Positions 56,552-64,000 of a DNA stretch of 64,000 nt are shown piece by piece. The stretch is taken from positions 155,697,753 through 155,761,752 of the forward strand of contig NC_133123.1 of the NCBI RefSeq assembly GCF_033568475.1. Reading direction: 5' to 3'. Below the pieces are notes generated by a model, which was given only the letters and a program-made list of their open reading frames with translations, had not been told where the DNA came from and did no database searches. Within the stretch, counting starts at the first letter, position 1; every line of letters starts with the position of its first letter. Source of the stretch: Henckelia pumila (Eukaryota > Streptophyta > Magnoliopsida > Lamiales > Gesneriaceae). The translations under genes were made by a program, and so were the position numbers.

Positions 56552-57358
56552 TGAAGTTCGATTCACTCATATATTGGCATTTCCTATGTTGAGTTTGTCA
56601 TCAGTTAGCCGGTAGTTGGTGTACTCTTTTGTATTGGCAACTAAAGAAATAGCATATACCATATTTAATCTTTAAAGGGACTTTTGATTGTATCTGATGG
56701 TTTAGTAATGAACTTAGTACGAACAAGATCTGTCGAGGAACGGATTTTTGTCTGAATATTACAGATAATGCTGATTTTTTGCTAGACTACCTTTTTATTC
56801 GGGAGACCAAATGAAAACACATATCGAGAAATTAGAGCATCACGAGCTACAATATCATCAATATCAGTTGGTGAACATCTACGGATTAGCACAAAAACGG
56901 GGTTAAAGGTCAAAGTATTGACTAATCGACTTACAAAATTAACAGAAAAGAGGGTTCTTGTTACAATATAATTCGACAATCTTCTATTATGAACCTGAAT
57001 TCAGTTTCGTCCTAAAACAATCGTTTTTTTTCCTCAAAGCCACCTGTTGTGACGGGTGTCCTAAAACCATCATTGAAGGGCAACTGACACAATTTCCTTC
57101 ATAAATTCTAAATAAGTCGAATACTATTTTTTAATGCCATATTCAAATTTGAGCTTGAGTGAGATTTATCGAGTTGGATTGAATTCAGCTGAAAATCTGA
57201 AAAATGAGCTGTCCAAAGGTGGCATGAGTTTGAGCTCGAATCTAAATTCTAACACGAGCATATAAAACATCCAGTTTAAATTTACTGATATATTGTCTTC
57301 ATCACCCCAATTTTCAGTCATCAGGTAGACCCTTGAATCTAAATATAAATTAACATGT
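56552..57358. other. Intergenic; 3' flank of the heparanase-like gene
   Basis: Probable 3' UTR to about 56750, then sequence without a recognisable gene or element. Confidence 0.5.
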
Positions 57359-58075
57359 TGTTAGCCCATAAAATAAATATTATATAAATTAGAGTTCCTT
57401 GGCCCAGTTTCTAAAAACCATGCAGCCCAAGTGGTTCGGCCCACCAGAAATGAAACCCACAAGACAAAAATCCGTCAGCAGGAAATGAAGGGGAAGTCAT
57501 ATTTAAAAGGAATGACTAAGTCAAAAACCAGTTAAAAAGAACGTGGTCTATTTTGAGAGATAGTGGGGTGGAAGTTATGAACTTGGGAACAAATGAGCCA
57601 TCTGAAGAGAAGAGCAGACAGACATCATCTCAACAACAAACATAGCTATCAAAAAACTCTGCTTTTTTTAGCAATCTTTCTGCAGAATTTTCGTACCTTC
57701 ATCTTATCATTTTCTAGACATTGTAGTGTACATGTTTAGCTTGTTTTTGCTGGGTTCCTCGAACTATTACAACACTTTCTTTTGTGATTAGTGTGACAAA
57801 CACTTGTCATTTTGAATTTTCAGTAGCAAAGAATCAATTTTCGGTTGCTATTAATAATTCGTTTTCTACTTTATTTTAGTTCTTTAGCGTTTTACCTGTG
57901 AACTTGAGACCGACGACGGAACCGGGGCTCATTTTCGCTTGGTGTTAGAAGTTAGATTTTTATTTTCATTTGTTATTTTTCAATTGGCACTCACGTGCCT
58001 GACACGCCTACAATCAACCCGCTCGAGCCAATTTTTGTGTGCAAACATATTTTTGGCACGCCCAGTGGGACCGTT
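57359..58075 (+). repeat. Candidate 5' LTR and leader of the Gypsy element
   Basis: A segment beginning tgttagcccataaaa, with a later TATA-like catatttaaaagg and a long T-rich region, precedes gag. Just before gag comes tttttggcacgcccagtggga, similar to the sequence near the PBS of Tat-type elements. I cannot prove the LTR ends because the 3' LTR is not in the window. Confidence 0.35.
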
Positions 58076-61000
58076 ATGGCACCGAAGAACCGTAGAGATC
58101 AAGAGAAAGGTGATGACAAGGCATTACAAGGAGATGGTGCAGGAGGTTCTATTTCACAAGTTGCTGATGCAGAAATAATGCACATTGAGGGTGAAAATGT
58201 TGTAAACATTCCAGAAATGTTGTTGGTTCCTGCTGAGCAGTTTGATTCCGTAATATCGAAAAAATTTGAAGATATGGATATAGTGGTTTCAAGCACCATG
58301 GAACATCTAGAAGAGGCTCATAGGCTGGTGATTTCGGCCATGGGTTTTATGCGAGGCGAGATGAGCAAGATTAAGTCTAGTGGGGAATCTGTTCCTAAGG
58401 TTACTGTCACATAGGAACCAACAGTTAATCCAAAGAAAATGGTTGAGGAGAGCCATAAACCAATTGAAGGTGGTGGTTCAAATTAGGGGTGCAAACGAAC
58501 CGAACATGCTCGTGAGCTTTACGAGCCCGCTCGATAAATATTTGATTCGTATTCGAGCTTATCGAACTCGAGCTGAATTCGGACATGTTTGAACTTTTTT
58601 TCGAGCCGAGCTCGAGCCGAAATTACTCTGTTCGATAGTTCGCGAATAGTTCACGAACCTTAATATTTAATTAATATAATATAATTATATAATAAATATA
58701 TATATATTTCGAACTTTTTCGAACTTTTTGAGCTTTTCGAACCATAATATCCGAATAGTTCACGAATAGGTTCGAATATTTCGAACCGAACTCGAACTTC
58801 ATTTCGAGCCGAGTTCGAGCTAAAATATTTGAAATTATCGAACTTCGAATCGAGCTCGAACATACTCTTATCGAGCCGAATTCGAGCCTTAAAATTTTAT
58901 CATTATTCGGCTCGATTCGGTTCGTTTGCACCCCTAGTTCAAATGGAGGGTTTTCGGCAGGTGATTTTTGCCGCCCTGGACATTCTGGTTTTGTTCATCA
59001 AAATGAAAGGTATACGCCTCCTCATCGACGGGAAGAAGAACAATGGGGAAGGGTTCCTCCGAATCCACGAACCAGTGGAAAAGGACCTTTTATTCAGAAC
59101 TTTGCAGTCACAAATCCAGGTGCTCAGCCGGGATTGTATGAGGAACCATTTCTTCGACCTTATCCCATGATGACTGCTCGGGGGGCAAATACTTATTCTC
59201 ACCCTTTGAATGGGCCAGCACCAATGGATCAGGATACATTGAGGGAAATGGTGCAGGATCTATATGGACCTGGGATTAGGCCAATGGTTAGACCAGAGTT
59301 CCGCAAGCCTTATCCAGAGATCATTGACATTAATAATCCTTACCCCAAAGGTTTCAAGGTACCTGATTTTACATTGTTCTCAGATGATGATGATCAATCT
59401 TCTACAGAACACATAGCACGGTTCACCATTCGATGTGGTATGTTGGCTAACTATGAAAATTTCCCATTTTTTAAAATGAGGTTGTTCCCGAATACTTGTA
59501 CTGGAACAGCCTTTATGTGGTACACTCAATTGCCAAGGAACTCTATTTTTACTTGGCATGAGTTAGAAAAATTGTTTCATTCTCAGTTCTACCGAACGGA
59601 ACCAGAGGCTAGTATTGCTGATTTGTCCCGATTAACTCAAAAATCTGGAGAAACAACATGGTTGTTCATTGAACGATTCAAGAAATTAAAAAGCCATTGT
59701 AAGGTGTTCTTTCCAGAACCTGAATTCGTCAAATTGGCTCAAAGAGGATTAGACTTTGAGTTAAGGAAGAAGTTTCAGGGAACTGAATTTCGCGATTTTT
59801 ATGAAATGGCCGCGAAAGTGGCTGAGTATGAAGAACTCCTGCAAGAAGAGTCTCGAAGAAAGAAAACCACGGTTGGTTCTTATTATCAAGACTTGGAGAA
59901 TATTGCATTGGCAGAGGTAGGTAAATCAGGATCCTTTGTATGCCCGTCCTTAAAGTACAAGGCAGGAGAACCAATAAAATCAGGTTCCGCAATGATGCAA
60001 GGTCAGAATGCCGTACAATACACGTTTGATGTGTCAAAGACAGAGGAGATCTTTGATTTCTTGGTCAAGGAAAAGTTTATCACCTTTCCAATAGATCATC
60101 GTATCCCAACGAAAGAGAAATTGAAAGGAAAAAAATACTGTAAGTATCATAATTCTTTTAATCATATCACCAATGCTTGTTGGGCTCTCAGGAACATAGT
60201 CCAGGACAGGATTACAAAGGGAATACTGAAGTTCCCTGAAAAGAAAGACACCATGTTGATAGACGAAGATCCTTTTCCTCCAGTGGCTCAAGTGAACGTC
60301 AGTACTCCGGATCTAAGAAACATCATCAACCAAAAAAGGGAGTTCCGACAAGATAAGGAGATGCATATGAGGAAACTAGTGAAGCAAGGTTGGGTTCCCA
60401 AAGATATGTTGTTTGAGGTCAGAAAAGATAATTACAAAGGTAAGACCAATTGGTGTAGAAATAATGACAGGATTCAAGGACTTAGAGAAAGAACCATGGC
60501 CAATGGGCCAAGGAATTCTTTTGATAGTTCCAGACGAACATGCTCAGGGGGCAACAAGTTGGTTCCACAACAGATAAGAGTATATCATCAAACCAATAGA
60601 CCATTGTCCACGAAAGTAAACCATGGTCAAGAAACTCGAGATTTGCAAAAAGATAAACCGAGGTTTGTTGTTCCACCTGCTATTGAGATGACCAAGCATA
60701 TCAGACCTTTGTATATCAAGGCCCATGTGAATGGTCACCAAATATCAAGGGTTATAATTGATAATGGTTCTGCAGTAAATATTTTACCATTAAGGGTGTT
60801 CAAGAACCTTGGAAAAGAGGAAACTGATCTTATCCCTACAAAGGTTTCTGTGACAGCATTCACTGGGAAAGCCACTAAGACTATTGGAGTATTCCCTGCA
60901 GAGGTTTTGGTGGGAAGTAAAACATCAATTTCAGCATTCTTTGTGGTCAATTCTTCTGCCAATTTTCAGGCTTTGTTAGGCCGAGATTGGATCAATGCAA

Positions 61001-61299
61001 ATCATTCCATACCTTCGTCAATGCATCAGTTCCTGATGTTTTGGATTGGAGATGATGTGGAGATTGTGCAAGAAGATTCACAACCTTTCCACGCGAGTTC
61101 TAGCGTGGTTGAATCCAGGTATTACAATGGTGATTTCGGACCGATTAAGTTCTATGGAAAAAACAAAAATGGCCAGCCTAAATCCGTATATATGGAGACA
61201 CTGGAAACCAATGAAATGTTTAATAGAATTCTCAAGACCACGGTCATTGCGCCTCCTAGGCCGATGATTCAGCCACTCATTGAAGGTGTTGATTATTGA
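58076..61299 (+). pseudogene. Ty3/Gypsy (Tat-type) gag and protease, interrupted
   Basis: The frame opens at ATG 58076 (MAPKNRRDQEKG), meets a TAG at 58412-58414 and is split by a hAT MITE at 58484. Joined across the MITE without the duplicated 8 bp, the frame continues (EGGGSN then GGFSAGDF). The part from 59134 is open to 61299. It contains a retrotransposon gag domain (WYTQLPRNSIFTWHELEKLF), a zinc-knuckle variant (YCKYHNSFNHITNACW) and an aspartic protease whose motif reads IIDNGSAVNILPL (about 60754-60792): DNG in place of the usual DSG/DTG, which is common in Tat-lineage elements. Confidence 0.88.
58484..58936. mobile_element. hAT-type MITE inside Gypsy gag (453 bp)
   Basis: Perfect terminal inverted repeats begin taggggtgcaaacgaaccga on each side. 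The perfect 8-bp TSD gttcaaat lies at 58476-58483 and 58937-58944. The interior is rich in gagctcga/tcgaac motifs and non-coding. Confidence 0.95.
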
Positions 61300-63042
61300 G
61301 TTCCATCAAGTGGAACTAGAGGTAGCTGCAACCTCCATCAAGAAAGCCCAAGTGCAGCAAACAATTGACTTGATACGGGATAGTTTATTATGGGAAGTGA
61401 ATGAGTCAGAGATTATTTTTGAAGAAGAACTTGATTATTTTGAGTAATTACAGCTGGGAGATCTCGCATATGCACCATCACAGTTAGAGGATCACCAACC
61501 TCAGGTTCAAGATCCATTAAAGGAAATGAACTTGAGAGATTTGGATAATCCGAAACCTGTGTATATTAGTGCGTTGCTCACAGATGAATTGAAGATCATG
61601 ATGAAAGAGTTATTGACAGAATTTCAAGATTGTTTTGCTTTGAGTTATGAAGACATGTCAGGGTTGGATCGGCACTTGGTAGAACATCGTCTTTCTATTA
61701 AAGACGATTTCAAACCATACAAACATCCATCAAGGCGAATGTCTAAAGAAGTAGAAACAAAGGTGAATGATGAAATAGATAAATTGTTGAAAACAGGGTT
61801 CATTAGACCAATCAGATATGCGGAATGACTGTCAAATGTAGTTCCTGTGATTAAAAAGAATGGAAAGTTGAGAGTTTGTATTGATTTCAGGGATCTTAAT
61901 AGAGCAACTCCGAAAGATGTATATGTGATGCCAATAACTGATATGCTCATTGACTCAGAAGCCAACAATGAATTATTGTCTTTTATGGATGGTTATTCTG
62001 GGTATAACCAAATAAAAATTGATGAAAGAGATACCTCAAAGATTGCCTTTAGGTGTCCAGGTGCTATTGGTACTTTAGAATGTCTTGTGATGCCATTCGG
62101 ATTAAAGAACGCTGGTGCAACTTACCAAAGGGCAATGAATGCAATCTTTTATGATATGATTAACCACTTCATTGAAGTATATATCGATGATATTGTGGTA
62201 AAGTCAAGAAAAGCAGAAGATCATGTGGAGCATTTGAGAAAGAGTTTCGAAAGGATGCGGAAACATAATCTAAAGTTAAATCCAATGAAATGTGCCTTTG
62301 GAGTTAAAGCTGGGAACTTCCTGGGGTTTTTGGTGCACCAGCGTGGTGTCGAAGTAGATCAAAACAAGTCCAACGCCATTTTAAAAGCTAGGCCACCAAA
62401 GAGTAAAAAAGAACTACAGAGGTTCTTGGGCCAGGTAAATTACTTAAGAAGATTCATTTCGAACCTGGCAGGTAAAACTAAAGAATTTTCCCAGTTATTG
62501 AAGCTCAAGGAAACCGACGAATTCATGTGGGAAGCTCACCACCAAGAAGCGTTTGAGAGAATAAAGGAATATTTATCCAAACCACCAATATTGATGCCTC
62601 CAAGGTATGGAGTTCCTCTGAAATTATATATTGCAGCCGCTCCAAAATCAATAGGGTGTTTATTAGCCCAAAACAATGAAGAAAATAAAGAGCAGGCTAT
62701 ATATTATTTAAGTCATTCACTCCATGAGGTAGAATATAAATATTCTGCTATTGAAAAATTGTGTTTTACTCTGTTCTATGCATGTACTAAATTGAGACAT
62801 TATTTAATTCAGTCAACTGTATTTGTTGTGTCAAAAACTGATTTGGTCAAATACATGCTTAGTAGACCGGTGTTGTCAGGTAGAATTGGCAAATGTTCAT
62901 TAGCATTAACAGAGTTTACATTGATTTATTGCTCTCAAAAATCCATAAAGGTACAGGCTATCGCAGATTTCTTAGCTCATCATTCAGGTTCTGATGAGTC
63001 AATACCAGAAGAAGTGGAAATCCCTGTGTATGGGATCGAAGA
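61300..63042 (+). pseudogene. Ty3/Gypsy (Tat-type) reverse transcriptase and RNase H, decayed
   Basis: After a frameshift near 61290 the coding frame continues through IEFHQVELEVAATS. It meets TAA at about 61445 and TGA at 61826-61828 (AE*LSNVVPV, where W is expected). It then stays open through RT (RVCIDFRDLNRATPKD; MPFGLKNAGATYQR; catalytic YIDD at 62179-62190) and RNase H (LYIAAAPKSIGCLLA; LSHSLHEVEYKYSAIEK). It ends at 63042 where unrelated sequence begins. No integrase is present in the window. Confidence 0.88.
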
Positions 63043-64000
63043 TGTAACGCCCAGAAATTCGTCACGTAAATCCGCATGCATAACTAGGAGATTTAATAAT
63101 TTTAGAATAATGTGAAAATGTGTTAAATTAATTTTATATGTTATTATGTGAATTATGTGATTTATTGGCATGTTTTAAATATTGTTTCGGCATTTAAATC
63201 GGTATGATGTGATTTATGAATTTATTTGAGAAAGTTTATTTTATGATCGCGTAGGCGGGACCGTGGACGGACGAGATGTTAGTTTTCACCCAAAATATTT
63301 TATGAGATTTTTAGGAGCCTTAAAATATTATTTTAAGGTAAGATTTTAAGAAAATTATGGTATTTTTATATATGTATATTTATATGTCCGTTTTTTACCC
63401 AAAATAAGTCATTTTAATGACTTTTATTAAGCTTTAAAAATCCCATTAATAATAATTTCGGGATTTACTTAGTTTTAGAAAATTAGAATGTATTTTAAAT
63501 TTTAAAATTAGAGTATTTAATTATCCTAATTATCTATTAATTATTTAACCTAGATTATCCTAAATATTATACCCTAAATCCCACCCAAACCCACGCCTCA
63601 CCTCTTAGCCGCCTCCATCACCATATTCTCCACCATTTTCACGTTCCATCAGAGTTTTCCCAGCCCCATAGCCGATATTTGAAGGTTTTTGGATTATTTA
63701 GAAGATCTGTTCGTCCCGGCGAGCCCGATATGCGTCGTTTACGTCGTTTCGTCTAAATAATTATCAAGGCACGTCTCGAATCCATTCTTGGCCACCATTT
63801 AAATCATATTACAAAGATTTTATGCTTACAAGATCTGATATTGCATGTGTTATGATCTAGAAAAGAAAACATTAAAGTTCATGCATGTTCCTCACGTTTT
63901 TGCACTTCATGGCTCGATTTTGCACTATTTCTGGACATGGCTTGGTTCGAACTGCTAGATGATCGTTCATGGGTCTAGGTGGGTTCATAGGGGTCGGTTT
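63043..64000. repeat. Probable LTR of a further retrotransposon inserted in the Gypsy element (runs off window)
   Basis: The RNase H reading frame is broken by sequence starting tgtaacgcccagaaattc, a terminus typical of many plant Gypsy LTRs (tgtaac.cccc). What follows is a long non-coding stretch, AT-rich first, then with a C-rich transcript-like part (about 63580-63720). The other end and the coding region are outside the window, so strand and family are open. Confidence 0.5.

Noticed and set aside
1..64000. tRNA, rRNA or CRISPR arrays
   Set aside because: None recognised by eye. The tandem repeats present are transposon leaders, microsatellites or simple duplications without regularly spaced unique spacers.

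Overview
This window is eukaryotic, plant nuclear DNA. It is AT-rich, the genes have many introns, and Ty1/Copia and Ty3/Gypsy retrotransposons and small inverted-repeat transposons (MITEs) fill most of the space between genes. Three host genes can be assembled exon by exon, and all three have closest families in flowering plants. A eudicot is likely; I cannot fix the species from sequence alone.

Layout. 1-5862: a Copia element (family A, + strand), cut by the left window edge, with an intact pol, a frameshifted gag and a 3' LTR. 5911-6199: an orphan copy of one bHLH exon. 8166-11621 (-): a six-exon PIF7/UNE10-type bHLH transcription factor (536 aa). 11.6-22.6 kb: no gene, but a dense MITE cluster, several with clear target-site duplications (TSDs), plus an LTR-like remnant. 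22663-46849 (+): a 24-exon gene (1298 aa) joining a SNF2 annealing-helicase core to a C-terminal HNH nuclease, the plant counterpart of ZRANB3. Its introns hold a 667-bp hAT-type MITE (intron 3), a complete but dead 5-kb Copia element in antisense (intron 14, family B), a Copia 3' fragment (intron 17) and small tandem duplications. 48202-52921 (-): a second family A Copia element, flanked by a 5-bp TSD, that has lost gag and the protease active site. 53824-56551 (+): a nine-exon GH79 heparanase-like/beta-glucuronidase gene (539 aa). About 57359-63042 (+): a decayed Ty3/Gypsy element of Tat type, split by a 453-bp hAT MITE and cut at its 3' side by what looks like the LTR of a further element running off the right edge.

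The three host genes do unrelated jobs: light/temperature signalling, replication-fork repair and cell-wall arabinogalactan or glucuronide processing. The ZRANB3-like and heparanase-like genes are neighbours in the same orientation. From memory, close homologues of both also sit together in Arabidopsis (At5g07810 and At5g07830), so this is probably conserved microsynteny.

The exon chains were checked by arithmetic. Spliced lengths of 1611, 3897 and 1620 nt are all divisible by three, and every chosen junction keeps the frame and GT-AG borders. I found no convincing new biological system. The most notable items are the orphan bHLH exon, the hAT MITE ending 25 bp from a splice acceptor, an altered phytochrome-binding motif in the PIF gene, and the internally deleted Copia copy.
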